From Afipia sp. P52-10 (GTDB taxonomy: Bacteria > Pseudomonadota > Alphaproteobacteria > Rhizobiales > Xanthobacteraceae), in contig NZ_AZSJ01000003.1 of assembly GCF_000516555.1 (NCBI RefSeq), forward strand, positions 1,979,302-2,043,301: a stretch of 64,000 nt of DNA. Reading direction: 5' to 3'. Under the pieces are notes generated by a model. It was given only the letters and a program-made list of their open reading frames with translations, did no database searches and was not told the origin of the DNA. The translations under genes were made by a program, and so were the position numbers. This document shows, piece by piece, positions 8,895 to 17,541 of this stretch. Numbering within the stretch: position 1 is the first letter of the stretch; each line of letters begins with the position of its first letter.

Positions 8895-9164
8895 ATGGCC
8901 TTGCTGGAACTGCGCCCGAACTGCGAATGCTGTGATCGCGATCTGCCGCCGCAATCGCGCGACGCTTTCATCTGCTCCTACGAATGCACGTTCTGCAACG
9001 ACTGCGTAACCAACGTGCTGCATGGACGTTGCCCGAACTGCCATGGCGAACTGGTGCGCCGGCCGGTCCGTCCCGAGGCCGGTCCCGCAGGCGGCTTGGC
9101 AAAGCATCCCGCATCGACCAAGCGCAAGCTGAAGGCAGGTGGCTGCGCGGCAAACGCTGCCTGA
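8895..9164 (+). CDS. DUF1272 cysteine-rich protein
   Basis: Short protein of 89 residues with the DUF1272 signature: LELRPNCECCDRDLPP, then CSYECTFCNDC and CPNCHGE. The paired CxxC motifs suggest a zinc ribbon. Function is unknown. The tail is basic (STKRKLKAGG). ATG at 8895 is chosen because it lies 10 nt after GAGG (8881-8884); a GTG six bases upstream is in frame. The gene sits between the carD terminator and the convergent GT87 gene, and no operon partner is evident. Confidence 0.85.
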   Translation: MALLELRPNCECCDRDLPPQSRDAFICSYECTFCNDCVTNVLHGRCPNCHGELVRRPVRPEAGPAGGLAKHPASTKRKLKAGGCAANAA

Positions 9165-9193
9165 GGCGACTGGTTCAGAGTTTCATCGCGAGT

Positions 9194-10432
9194 TCAGGCT
9201 AGCCGTGCGTTGCGATGCGCAGGCCGCGTCTGCCACAGGCATGCGCACGCGATCAGGAAAGCCGGAAGGAAGAACAGCGGTCCGAACGCTAGATCGGTGG
9301 CAACGCCCAATGGCGCTGCCAGCAAGGGGCCGATCATGACGCCGGCGATGCTGAGCTTGATGGACGTCAGCCGGGCCGGATGGTCGCGCCCGACGTCGAG
9401 CAGCCAGATCGCGACGAAGGCCGCGAACGGGAAGTCATAATCCTGCAGGTAAGGTGTCGTGAGGCAGGTGCCGAGGATGAACAATGCGTTGCGCAAAGCC
9501 GATGTTGCCGTGTCTCTCCACCAACTCCAGGCAACGACGATGGCGGCGACCAGACCGAAGGCGAATTGAATCGCGTAGCTCAGGGGCACATCGGCACCAA
9601 GCCGCCGGCTGGCGACAAAGATCGACATCATCCGGTGCCAGACGCCGGTGCCGTCCTCGAGGATGACGGTGCGGAGCTGGGCAAGGTTGAAGAGATAGAG
9701 CTGCCAGACGTCTGCGCCATAGAGAACCACGCTCAATCCCACGAGCAGCACCGTGGTCAAGGCTGCGAACGTGAAGGTCTGCCAATGGCGGCCGGCGATC
9801 AGGGCGACCGGCAGCAGCAGTCCGAAATGTGGTTTGTAGATCAGGAGCCCGAACAAAACGCCGGCAAGTCGCGGGTGGCGATCGATCATGACGAGGCCGC
9901 CGCCGAGCAGCGCGGCCGTCCACGTTCCATTTTGACCGCAGATGGTATTGAGCAGTATCGCTGGCGTTGCCAACGCCAGCAGAATCACCTTGCGGGTGCT
10001 TGCTACGATAAGCGCCCGGTAAAACGCGTACCAGCCGGCCAACGTCCAGGCCGCCCAGCCCCACAGATAGGGTAATGCGCCGAGCGGAGCTGACAGCAGC
10101 AACAGCACTGGCGGATAGCTGTAGTGGTAATTCCCGAGAGCCTCTCCGACGACGCTCTGCTGGAAGGCATGAAATCCGGTCCAGTCGTAGACCAGTTTCG
10201 CCTGGCCGTGCAGAGCCAGATAGGCGGCGGACCAGTAATTGACGTAATCATCGCCGAACGGCCGGCCCGCACCGTTGGTGAAACCGTCCGTGAGCTGGCG
10301 CGGAAAATCAAAAGCGCAATAGAGCGCCGCCAAGACGATCCAGCACTGCGCCGCCGCCTTGATCAGGTCGTCATCCAAAAGCCTGAAGCGACGGCTGGTG
10401 GGGGCGTCGTCGACTCGGGGCGCGTCCTGCAT
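9194..10432 (-). CDS. GT87 / DUF2029 family membrane glycosyltransferase
   Basis: Polytopic membrane protein of 412 residues with about ten hydrophobic segments. The family pattern is clear: an early loop with FGDDYVNYWSAAYLALHG (residues 58-75) carrying the acidic Asp-Asp pair, then NYHYSYPPVLLLL and ICGQNG. These match the alpha-mannosyltransferase-like GT87 (DUF2029) family, which transfers sugars from polyprenyl-phosphate donors on the outer side of the inner membrane. Acceptor unknown. It is the third gene of a minus-strand block after the nuclease-like and M48 genes, separated from M48 by 140 bp, so it may be independently transcribed. Confidence 0.8.
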   Translation of the reverse strand: MQDAPRVDDAPTSRRFRLLDDDLIKAAAQCWIVLAALYCAFDFPRQLTDGFTNGAGRPFGDDYVNYWSAAYLALHGQAKLVYDWTGFHAFQQSVVGEALGNYHYSYPPVLLLLSAPLGALPYLWGWAAWTLAGWYAFYRALIVASTRKVILLALATPAILLNTICGQNGTWTAALLGGGLVMIDRHPRLAGVLFGLLIYKPHFGLLLPVALIAGRHWQTFTFAALTTVLLVGLSVVLYGADVWQLYLFNLAQLRTVILEDGTGVWHRMMSIFVASRRLGADVPLSYAIQFAFGLVAAIVVAWSWWRDTATSALRNALFILGTCLTTPYLQDYDFPFAAFVAIWLLDVGRDHPARLTSIKLSIAGVMIGPLLAAPLGVATDLAFGPLFFLPAFLIACACLWQTRPAHRNARLA

Positions 10433-10572
10433 CGTCCGGCTTGATCCGCAGCGGGTTCGTTGCGTCTACTGTCGCCGGATAGGGGTTCACGGAGATTTAA
10501 CGAGGCATGCCATGTGTGCGCGCAGTGCCGTTGTGCAGACGCTGCCAACGGTTAACCGGCGCTACAGGCGCA

Positions 10573-12096
10573 CTATTCGGTGACGATCTTGACCCGGTCG
10601 CGCGGCTTCACGGTGCTTTTTGCGTCAAGACCATTGAGAATCCGGAAGCGTTCGAGCTGGCGGTCGACGCCGGCCATGCGATGCGACAGCGATTCGACGG
10701 TGTCGCCGGGCTGCACCGTGATCACCTTCAGCCGCAGCGGTCGCGCGGCCTGAATCTCTGCAAGCGTCAGGCGGCGGAAGGTATTGATCGTCTCGCGAAA
10801 GCTGCGGTCGCTCTCGTTGCCCTTCTGCTTGGATGCGAACACGAAGCGGTAAACGTCGCTGCCGAACCGCAGCGCATAGATGCGGAAGCGCCATTGCTCG
10901 CCGCGCGCCACCGCCGTCGCCGCCGGGAAGCCGTTGACGGTGATGTCTTCGACGGTGGCCTTATCGACGTCCTCGATCCAACCGGAGGTGAGATAATCAC
11001 CGAGCGATTGCTCCGATGATACGCGGGCGACGTCGAAGCGCATGGCCTGCTGGCCACCCTCACGCACGCCAATCACGGCCTGGGCGGTGTTGTCGAGCGA
11101 AAAGCCTTCCGGTGCGGTGAAGGTGAAGCCGAGCTTGGGGTGGATGAAGCGGCGGCCGCGCACGAAGCCCTCGCTCGGATCTTCGCCATAGATCATCTCG
11201 TCGAGCGCATCGAGATAGGCCTCGCGATCGCGCTCGCCGGCGCCGGGCGAGGAAAATTGTCGAGCGTTCGCTTGCGCGTTCTGAATGCGCTCCGGCGTGG
11301 CCGGATGCGAGGAGAGGAAGTCGAGCGCGCGTGGATCGCCGGTGTTGCGTGCGGCCTTCAGCGCCGCATTGCGCTCCATCGCGGTGAGGAAGCGAACCGC
11401 GCCGTAGGGGTCGAAGCCCGCGCGCGCCGCGATGCCGACGCCGATGCCGTCGGCTTCGAATTCCTGTGCGCGGGAAAAGCTTGCCATCGTCAGCTTGGAC
11501 CGGGCCAGCGCCAGCGCCGTCAGGTCCGGATCAGAGCCGATGTCGGTGACGACGCGGCTGACGATCGCAGCCTGGCGCGCCTGGTCTTCGCGGATCGCCG
11601 CATGGCGGGCGATCACATGGGCCATCTCGTGCGACAGCACCGACGACAACTCCGACGTGTCGCTGGCGAGCGCGATCAGGCCGCGGGTGATGTAAAGCTG
11701 GCCGGTCGGCAACGCGAACGCGTTGATGGCCGGCGAGTTCAGGATCGTCACTTTATAGGACAGGTCGGGCCGCTCGGACGCGGCCACCAGCCGGTCGACC
11801 GCCCGCGAGATCAGCCCCGCGAGCTTCGTGTCCTCATAGACGCCGCCATAAGAGGCCAGAATGCGGTCGTGTTCGCGTTCGGTCGCGGCGGTCTGCTGGA
11901 CCGGCGTGCGGGTGGGCCGCGCGGCCTGCTGCACGCGAGGCTCGGGCGCGGCCGTATGAAAGCGGCTGAAATCGGTGCAAGCGCCCAGCAGCAGGGCCGC
12001 GGCCAGCAACGCTGCAGGCGCCGCCGCGATCTGCTTCCGGTCTCGTCTGCTCCCCTGCCGCTTCGCGCGCCCTGTCACGGCCTGATCCAACTTCAC
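10573..12096 (-). CDS. M48 family lipoprotein metalloprotease with C-terminal LysM-like domain
   Basis: Predicted periplasmic, membrane-anchored zinc peptidase of the BepA/LoiP class (M48), 507 residues. A lipobox LLGAC ends at Cys40. HEMAH at 156-160 supplies two zinc ligands and the catalytic Glu, and QEFEAD (211-216) supplies the third ligand. After a middle domain the C-terminal 50 residues (VQPGDTVESLSHRMAG) look like LysM, suggesting peptidoglycan contact. Such proteases clear misfolded outer-membrane proteins. The nuclease-like gene ends only 12 bp upstream, so the two are probably co-transcribed. Substrate is inferred. Confidence 0.88.
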   Translation of the reverse strand: MKLDQAVTGRAKRQGSRRDRKQIAAAPAALLAAALLLGACTDFSRFHTAAPEPRVQQAARPTRTPVQQTAATEREHDRILASYGGVYEDTKLAGLISRAVDRLVAASERPDLSYKVTILNSPAINAFALPTGQLYITRGLIALASDTSELSSVLSHEMAHVIARHAAIREDQARQAAIVSRVVTDIGSDPDLTALALARSKLTMASFSRAQEFEADGIGVGIAARAGFDPYGAVRFLTAMERNAALKAARNTGDPRALDFLSSHPATPERIQNAQANARQFSSPGAGERDREAYLDALDEMIYGEDPSEGFVRGRRFIHPKLGFTFTAPEGFSLDNTAQAVIGVREGGQQAMRFDVARVSSEQSLGDYLTSGWIEDVDKATVEDITVNGFPAATAVARGEQWRFRIYALRFGSDVYRFVFASKQKGNESDRSFRETINTFRRLTLAEIQAARPLRLKVITVQPGDTVESLSHRMAGVDRQLERFRILNGLDAKSTVKPRDRVKIVTE

Positions 12097-12108
12097 CCCA
12101 TTTCGACG

Positions 12109-12918
12109 CTAGCTTCGGTCTAGCACTTCGATCTGCCCTGGCCACGAGATATGAAGCCGCGGCCCGCCTCTTTTCTCAATCCAGCCCCGAACGAGAACCT
12201 TTTTGCGGGCAAGAGACTTAACCGGAACACCGGCAGCCTCAAAGCCAGCGACATTTCGCCTCGAAATAGTCACCGCGAAGTCCTGCGTCCAGCGCCGGCC
12301 GAAGTTGATGTAAAGCGTTGCCCCCGCTTCTCGGACCGAGAGAACCCGACCCTCCACCACCACAAATTGCCCAATCAGCGGCAAAATATCGTCGGGCATT
12401 TCCGCGTTTTTTAAGGCAGCCGGCTCTGCCCAGATGCCGCGTCGCGCCTGCCGCGCCGATGCCTCCCGGCGGAGCAAGGTCGTTGCGCAGGCATCGTCGA
12501 CCGGCGCCGTGACAGCCAGATGACCTTGCTCGACCAGTGCTGCCTGCACCGGTTCCGTGCGTCCGGAAACGAACGCGAAGCCGGACAGCCGCCCGTAGCG
12601 GTCGGGCTTGGTTGATCCGCGCAGCGTGAGATCGCGCTCGCCGATCAACTGGGCCAGTGCTGCCTGCTGGGCCGGTCCGGCCGTTACGCCGGAGACATGG
12701 GCTTCCACTCCGGCGAGACGGATCTCGCGTCCGTCCTGCAACCGCATGGTCCGGGCGTCGATGATTGCGGCAACCCGTCCTCCGGTGGCGAGTTCGCCCG
12801 TGCAAGGCATGTTCTGGGTGATGTCTTCGGCGAGCGCCGGGGCAAGCGCGAGCACGGATGCCGCCAGGCCGAAGAGACCATCTCGCAGAAGCGCAACATT
12901 GCGTGGAGCAGGCGTCAT
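12109..12918 (-). CDS. Thermonuclease-like (SNase domain) exported protein
   Basis: About 269 residues with a signal peptide (hydrophobic run LFGLAASVLALAPALA) followed by a staphylococcal-nuclease-like fold: RVAAIIDARTMRLQDGREIRLAGVEAHVSG, KPDRYGRLSGFAF, LVEQGHLAV. The Asp-Gly-Arg and Arg-Leu-Ala-Gly positions fit, but the full catalytic Arg/Glu/Arg set of active nucleases is not obvious, so activity is uncertain. A C-terminal OB-like part (VVVEGRVLSVREAGATLYINFG) resembles fused beta-barrel domains seen in bacterial TNase proteins. An in-frame ATG at 12945 is an alternative start. The gene precedes M48 by 12 bp. Confidence 0.72.
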   Translation of the reverse strand: MTPAPRNVALLRDGLFGLAASVLALAPALAEDITQNMPCTGELATGGRVAAIIDARTMRLQDGREIRLAGVEAHVSGVTAGPAQQAALAQLIGERDLTLRGSTKPDRYGRLSGFAFVSGRTEPVQAALVEQGHLAVTAPVDDACATTLLRREASARQARRGIWAEPAALKNAEMPDDILPLIGQFVVVEGRVLSVREAGATLYINFGRRWTQDFAVTISRRNVAGFEAAGVPVKSLARKKVLVRGWIEKRGGPRLHISWPGQIEVLDRS

Positions 12919-13148
12919 GTCGTCGATCTTGCATGGAAACGGCATCCGCTCCAGCGGCAGCTGCGAGCCATGTGTTGACACGGCCGAACGGCGGAAGGGC
13001 CATTCCCATCCCACTGACGGCTCGTGCGCGAGGCGCCGATCAGTCCGACGCTCCACCCGGCGATGAATGTTTGCTAGTCATTCTTGAACTCCAACGGTTG
13101 CAGAGACGATGCTGCAATGGGTCCAATGGTTGGATCGAACCCCGAACG

Positions 13149-13577
13149 ATGGATACCGGAATGGCAGGCAAGGACGCTGGTGCGGTTGGGATGATCGAAG
13201 GCACATTGCCGCATTTGCTCGGCATCGAGATCGTGGTGCCGGAGCCGGGACGGGCGAACGGGCGGATGGTCATCACGCCGCAGCACATGTCCCCGAACGG
13301 CTTCCTGCATGCCGCAAGCGTAGTGGCGCTGCTGGATTCCACCTGCGGTATCGGCTGCTTTCATGCCCTGCCGGACGGTGCGACGGGCTTCACCACGGTC
13401 GAGCTGAAATCCAACCATCTCGGCACCGCGCGCGAAGGCACGCTGGTCTGCGAAGCGCGAATGGTGCATGGCGGCCGGACGACTCAGGTGTGGGACACCG
13501 AGGCCAAGCATGTGGAGAGCGGCAAGGTGATTGCGCTGTTCCGCTGCACGCAGATGATTCTCTATCCGAAGGCGTGA
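13149..13577 (+). CDS. PaaI/hotdog-fold thioesterase
   Basis: Hotdog thioesterase of 142 residues, predicted to hydrolyse acyl- or aryl-CoA thioesters in the cytoplasm. The family segments are LPHLLGIEIVVPEPGRANGRMVI, PNGFLHAASVVALLDSTCGIG (the hot-dog helix with the usual Asn-Gly and acidic residue), and ELKSNHLGTAREGTLVCEARMVHGGRTTQVWDTE. The start is ATG at 13149; ATG 13161 is equally possible. It opens the acyl-CoA gene region and lies 141 bp before the PaaG-like crotonase, consistent with removing dead-end CoA esters. Confidence 0.85.
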   Translation: MDTGMAGKDAGAVGMIEGTLPHLLGIEIVVPEPGRANGRMVITPQHMSPNGFLHAASVVALLDSTCGIGCFHALPDGATGFTTVELKSNHLGTAREGTLVCEARMVHGGRTTQVWDTEAKHVESGKVIALFRCTQMILYPKA

Positions 13578-13718
13578 GTATCCAAAATATGGGGCTGCGG
13601 GCGGCGAATGGCGGCCGCCTCATGCAAAAGCAAGATCGGCCTATGCGCGGCCGAATTCCTGTTGCCCTTGGCGGATCAGTCGCGCCATTGTTGCCGCCAA
13701 CCTATCCCGGAGGAAGCC

Positions 13719-14510
13719 ATGACGGACGTCATCCTACAAGATCTGAAAGACGGTCTCCTGACCATCACCATGAACCGCCCCGAGCGGAAGAATGCGATGA
13801 GCCCGGAGTTCACATTTGGGCTGCTGCAGGCGGCGCAGCGCGCGTGGGACGATCAGGACGTGCGTGCGGTTCTGCTGAAAGGTGCGGGCGGTACATTCTG
13901 CGTCGGCGGTGACGTGCGCGGTTTCGCCGATCCGAACCGCAAGCCGCCGAGCTTCGAGGAGCGTCAGGTTAGCTTGCGCAGCCGCATGGAAGCGTCGCGT
14001 CTGCTGCACGAGATGAACAAGCCGGTGGTTGCGGCGGTCGAGGGCGCTGCCGCGGGTGCGGGTCTGTCGCTGGCGCTGGCCTGCGATCTGCGCGTGGTCG
14101 GCGAGAACGCCAAGATCACCACCGCCTTTGCCAAGGTCGGTCTCTCCGGTGACTACGGCGGCACCTACTATCTCACCAAGATGCTGGGCAGCGCCAAGGC
14201 GCGCGAACTGTACCTGCTGTCGCCGATCCTGAGCGGCAAGGAAGCGCACGCAGCCGGGATGATGACGCGCGTCGTGCCGGACGCCGACGTGGTGAAGGTC
14301 GCGACCGAGCTTGCGACGCAACTCGCCCAGGGGCCGTCGATCACGCTGGGCTACATCAAGAAGAACATCAACAACGCCGAGAAGCTGTCGCTGGAGGCCT
14401 GCTTCGACGGCGAGGCGTTCCATCACTCGCGCTGCGGTGAAACCGCAGATCACAAGGAAGCCTCGACCGCTTTCGTGCAGAAGCGCAAGCCGGTGTTCGT
14501 CGGCCGCTGA
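13719..14510 (+). CDS. Enoyl-CoA hydratase/isomerase family protein, PaaG-like
   Basis: Crotonase-superfamily enzyme of 263 residues. The CoA/oxyanion segments are GGTFCVGGDVRGFAD (58-71) and VEGAAAGAGLSLALACDLR (107-125). The two Glu of classical hydratases are absent: the first position is Ser in GLSLAL, and the second region reads FAKVGLSGDYGGT with Asp145. This is the layout of PaaG-type double-bond isomerases, which use that Asp. Isomerisation rather than hydration is therefore more likely. ATG 13719 follows a strong GGAGGAA. The VOC gene starts 20-32 bp downstream, so they are probably co-transcribed. Substrate unknown. Confidence 0.88.
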   Translation: MTDVILQDLKDGLLTITMNRPERKNAMSPEFTFGLLQAAQRAWDDQDVRAVLLKGAGGTFCVGGDVRGFADPNRKPPSFEERQVSLRSRMEASRLLHEMNKPVVAAVEGAAAGAGLSLALACDLRVVGENAKITTAFAKVGLSGDYGGTYYLTKMLGSAKARELYLLSPILSGKEAHAAGMMTRVVPDADVVKVATELATQLAQGPSITLGYIKKNINNAEKLSLEACFDGEAFHHSRCGETADHKEASTAFVQKRKPVFVGR

Positions 14511-14530
14511 GCCGGAGACGCAATATCGAG

Positions 14531-15319
14531 ATGGGGGACGGCATGACGGAATTCCTGCGGCTGAAGCAAATTTGTCTTGTCGCCCCCAGCATCGAGCCCG
14601 CAGCAAGCGATATCGGCGCGGTGATGGGGCTCGACGTCTGTTACCGCGACCCGGCGGTCGGCGCGTATGGTCTCGAGAATGTGCTTTATCCCGTCGATGC
14701 GACGCTGCTCGAGGTGGTCGCGCCGACCAGGGAAGGCACGGCCGCCGGCCGCTTCCTCAACAAGATCACCGGTCCCGGCGGTCAGCACGGCGGCTACATG
14801 GTGATCTTCACCTGTCATGACGTGGAGCGCCGCCGCGAGCATGCCAAGGCGATTGGCGTCCGCGTTGCGCATGTGCTGGACAAGCCGACATTCTACGGCA
14901 TTCAACTGCATCCGGCCGATTGCCGTGCGGCCTTCGTCGATTTCAACCGCACCAAGGACAGTGATGGCGTTTTCGGCCCCTATACGGTGGCCGGGCCGAA
15001 CTGGCAGGATTTCATCCGCAGGGATACGACGCAGGCGCTGGTCGGCATTGAGGTGGAAAGCCCCGATCCAGACAATCTTGCGGATCATTGGGCGAAGATC
15101 ATCGAGGTGCCGGTGGCGAGGACTGCAGGTGGCGAACCGGCGCTGACATTCGTCAATTGCACGATCCGCTTCGTGAAAGGACCGGCGGAGGTGCTGGGCG
15201 GCCTGGTGTTCAAGGTCCGTGACATCGCCAAGGTTTGCGACGCGGCCGCCGCGCGTGGCTACAAGGTCGATGGCCATTCGTTTCACATGTGCGGCGTGAA
15301 CTTCCGCCTGGTGGCCTAA
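14531..15319 (+). CDS. VOC (glyoxalase-like) family protein
   Basis: Vicinal-oxygen-chelate protein of 262 residues with two related halves: LKQICLVAPSIEPAASDIGAVMGLDVCYRD (10-39), and LVGIEVESPDPDNLADHWAKIIEVPV in the second half. A His-rich patch GPGGQHGGYMVIF could provide a metal ligand. Family members include dioxygenases, epimerases and glyoxalases; no specific motif fixes the reaction. The start is ATG 14531 or ATG 14543 (MTEFLRL), and the second has a closer purine-rich upstream. It follows the crotonase by 20 bp, so it may act on the same acyl-CoA or an acid derived from it. Confidence 0.8.
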   Translation: MGDGMTEFLRLKQICLVAPSIEPAASDIGAVMGLDVCYRDPAVGAYGLENVLYPVDATLLEVVAPTREGTAAGRFLNKITGPGGQHGGYMVIFTCHDVERRREHAKAIGVRVAHVLDKPTFYGIQLHPADCRAAFVDFNRTKDSDGVFGPYTVAGPNWQDFIRRDTTQALVGIEVESPDPDNLADHWAKIIEVPVARTAGGEPALTFVNCTIRFVKGPAEVLGGLVFKVRDIAKVCDAAAARGYKVDGHSFHMCGVNFRLVA

Positions 15320-15367
15320 AGCGCGATGAGATTGGGATCAATCGTCCGCGCGCGTAGCTCATTGTGT

Positions 15368-15412
15368 AAGCATGATCCGGAAAACCGCTTTGCCCTTTTC
15401 CAGATCATGCTT
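15368..15412. repeat. Dispersed palindromic repeat (AAGCATGATC...GATCATGCTT)
   Basis: Perfect 10-bp arms AAGCATGATC (15368-15377) and GATCATGCTT (15403-15412) flank a 25-bp core containing GGAAAACCGCTTTGCCCTTTTCC. Two relatives occur at 21020-21067 and 21627-21649. I recall the same element as a frequent intergenic repeat in Bradyrhizobium-type genomes. Confidence 0.85.
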
Positions 15413-15470
15413 CAGCGGGCTCACGTTCACCAGCCGGACGGCGATATCTCAAAACAGATGCCTTAAGACA

Positions 15471-15503
15471 AACGGGGCCGCGCGATCATCGCACGGCCCC
15501 GTT
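15471..15503. terminator. Bidirectional terminator between VOC and enoyl-CoA hydratase genes
   Basis: Perfect 10-bp stem AACGGGGCCG / CGGCCCCGTT with a 13-nt loop between two convergent genes, followed by T-rich bases on both strands (TTTCAAT on plus, TTTGTCTT on minus). Confidence 0.78.
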
Positions 15504-15522
15504 TCAATCGGGTCATTAGCGC

Positions 15523-16314
15523 TTAGCGGCCCTTGAAATTCGCGACACGGCGCTCGGCCGTGGCCTTCACGCCTTCCTTGAAGTCCTCGGTGCCACGCAG
15601 CCAGGTCTGCTCTTTCAACTCATGATCCGTCGCCGCCTTGACGCGATCGGCAAGATCGCCGCGCATGGTCTTGCGGGTCGAGATGATCGCGAGCGGTGCG
15701 CTTTCGGCGATCTCGGCGGCAAGCTTGGTCGCTTCCGCGCGCACCTGATCCTGCGGCACGCAGACCGAGGCAAGGCCGATCCGGGTTGCTTCCTCGCCGC
15801 CGATGCGGCGGCCGGTGTAGAACAGCAGCTCCGCCTGGTTCTTGCCGATCAGTTCGGGCAAAAGCACCGTCAGGCCGAAGCCGGGATGGAAGCCGAGCTT
15901 GGTGAAGTTCGCCGCGAAGCGCGCTTCCGGGCAGGTGACGCGGAAATCCGCCGCGCAGGCGACACCGAGGCCGCCGCCGATGGCGGCGCCATGCACGGCC
16001 GCGACGATCGGCTTCTTGGTGCGGAGCAGGCGGACGGCCTCCTGATAGAGGTGGTTGACCGGCTGGCCGCCGACATCGTTCTCGCCGGCATTGTCACGCG
16101 CAGGCTCGTTGAAGTTGGCGCCGGCGCAGAACGACTTGCCCTGCGCGCACAGCACCACGGCGCGGACGCCGTCGTCCTTGTCGAACTCCTCCATCGCGGT
16201 CGCGATCTGCTGGATGAGCGACATGTCGAAGTAGTTGTGCGGCGGCCGGCGGATTTCGATGGTGCCGACATAGTTCGCGGCCTTGTCGACGCCGATGTCC
16301 TTGTACGTGGTCAT
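15523..16314 (-). CDS. Enoyl-CoA hydratase/isomerase family protein lacking canonical glutamates
   Basis: Crotonase-fold protein of 263 residues. Oxyanion-hole segments are present: GKSFCAGANFNEP (59-71) and AAVHGAAIGGGLGVACAADFR (105-125). The usual catalytic Glu in GGGxE is Gly, and the second Glu region reads FTKLGFHPGFG (137-147), so neither hydratase glutamate is visible. It may catalyse another crotonase reaction. It is the last gene of a minus-strand operon, 32 bp after the acyl-CoA dehydrogenase, with GAGAGGA before its ATG. The substrate is presumably the product of the dehydrogenase pair. Confidence 0.86.
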   Translation of the reverse strand: MTTYKDIGVDKAANYVGTIEIRRPPHNYFDMSLIQQIATAMEEFDKDDGVRAVVLCAQGKSFCAGANFNEPARDNAGENDVGGQPVNHLYQEAVRLLRTKKPIVAAVHGAAIGGGLGVACAADFRVTCPEARFAANFTKLGFHPGFGLTVLLPELIGKNQAELLFYTGRRIGGEEATRIGLASVCVPQDQVRAEATKLAAEIAESAPLAIISTRKTMRGDLADRVKAATDHELKEQTWLRGTEDFKEGVKATAERRVANFKGR

Positions 16315-16346
16315 TCGATCCTCTCTGGTTGTCCGGTTCGATGTAA

Positions 16347-17510
16347 TCAGCGCAGCCCGAGGCCGCGCGCGATGATGCCGCGCAGGACTTCGGTGGTGCC
16401 GCCCTGGATGGTCAGCTTGGGGGCGACCTTGGTCGCGTAGGAGAGCTGCTTCTTCAGCGGCACGATGTTGCCGGGCTCCTGCTCGATGAAGGCGGCAAGC
16501 GTACGCACCTTCGACGGCAGATCCTGTTCCCAGAGCGTGCCCATGTCCTTGACGATCGAGGCCTCGACCACCGGCTCCTTGCCGGCTTCGAGCATGCCGG
16601 CGACCGACACCGACATCCGCCGTAGCGTGTGAAGCTGCGCGACGAGGCGGCCGACGCCTTCGGCCGAGCGTATGTCGGGCTCCTTGCCCAGCGCGCGGAC
16701 CAGCTCGGTCAGCACATAGTAGGTTTCGAGGAAGCGCTCCGGTCCCGAGCGCTCGTAGGCAAGCTCGGTGGTGGCCTGCTTCCAGGCGCCGTCGATCTCG
16801 CCGAGCACATGGTCGTCGGGAATGAAGGCGTTATCGAACACGACCTCGTTGAACTCGCGCTGGCCGCTCATCTGCGTGATCTGATTGCAGCTGATGCCCT
16901 TCGTCTTCATCGGCACGAGGAACGAGGTGAGGCCGTGACGGCGGTTCTCCTTGGTCGGCGGCGAGGTGCGGAACAGGCCGATCATGTAGTCGGACGAGTG
17001 CGCGTTCGAGGTCCAGATCTTGGTGCCGTTGATCAGGTAGCCGCCGTCGGTCTTGGTGGCCTTGGTCTTGGCTGCGAACAGGTCGGAGCCGGAGCCCGGC
17101 TCGCTCATGCCGATGCAGAACTGCACCTCGCCGCGGACGATGCGCGGCAGGACATCCTGTTTGATCTTCTCCGAGCCGTACTTGATGATGGTCGGGCCGC
17201 TCTGCCGGTCGGCGGTGAAGTAGACGCCGACCGGGGCGTTGGCGACGCGGAATTCTTCCGTCAGCACGTAGCGTTCGAGGAAGCTGCGCTCGCGGCCGCC
17301 GTACTTCTTCGGCCAGGTCATGCCGATCCAGCCCTTTTCGGCGACGCGCTTGGCGAACTCGCGGCCGCTGGCGCTCTCGCTCTTGCGCGGGTTGGAGGGA
17401 TCGAAGGTGCCCTTGGCGATTTCCTCGGCGAGAAACGCCCGCGCTTCGCGGCGCAAGGCCTGGCAGGCTTCGGGCAGGCGGATGGGGTCGAAGGTGAGGC
17501 TTGAGGACAT
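16347..17510 (-). CDS. Acyl-CoA dehydrogenase (large subunit of a pair)
   Basis: FAD-dependent acyl-CoA dehydrogenase, 387 residues, which introduces an alpha,beta double bond into an acyl-CoA. Visible motifs are WPKKYGGRE, CIGMSEPGSGSD (FAD/acyl-CoA binding), WTSNAHSSDYMIGLFRTS, and the C-terminal IQGGTTEVLRGIIARGLGLR, which carries the conserved Arg-Gly near the end. The true start is the MSSSLTFDP methionine at 17510; a longer upstream reading is Ser/Thr-rich antisense-like sequence and is rejected. It lies 31 bp after its partner gene and 32 bp before the hydratase gene. The paired arrangement resembles heteromeric dehydrogenases of steroid and side-chain degradation. Confidence 0.9.
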   Translation of the reverse strand: MSSSLTFDPIRLPEACQALRREARAFLAEEIAKGTFDPSNPRKSESASGREFAKRVAEKGWIGMTWPKKYGGRERSFLERYVLTEEFRVANAPVGVYFTADRQSGPTIIKYGSEKIKQDVLPRIVRGEVQFCIGMSEPGSGSDLFAAKTKATKTDGGYLINGTKIWTSNAHSSDYMIGLFRTSPPTKENRRHGLTSFLVPMKTKGISCNQITQMSGQREFNEVVFDNAFIPDDHVLGEIDGAWKQATTELAYERSGPERFLETYYVLTELVRALGKEPDIRSAEGVGRLVAQLHTLRRMSVSVAGMLEAGKEPVVEASIVKDMGTLWEQDLPSKVRTLAAFIEQEPGNIVPLKKQLSYATKVAPKLTIQGGTTEVLRGIIARGLGLR

Positions 17511-17541
17511 GTCTGTCGTCCTTAGAGTCGAAGGAGGAAAA

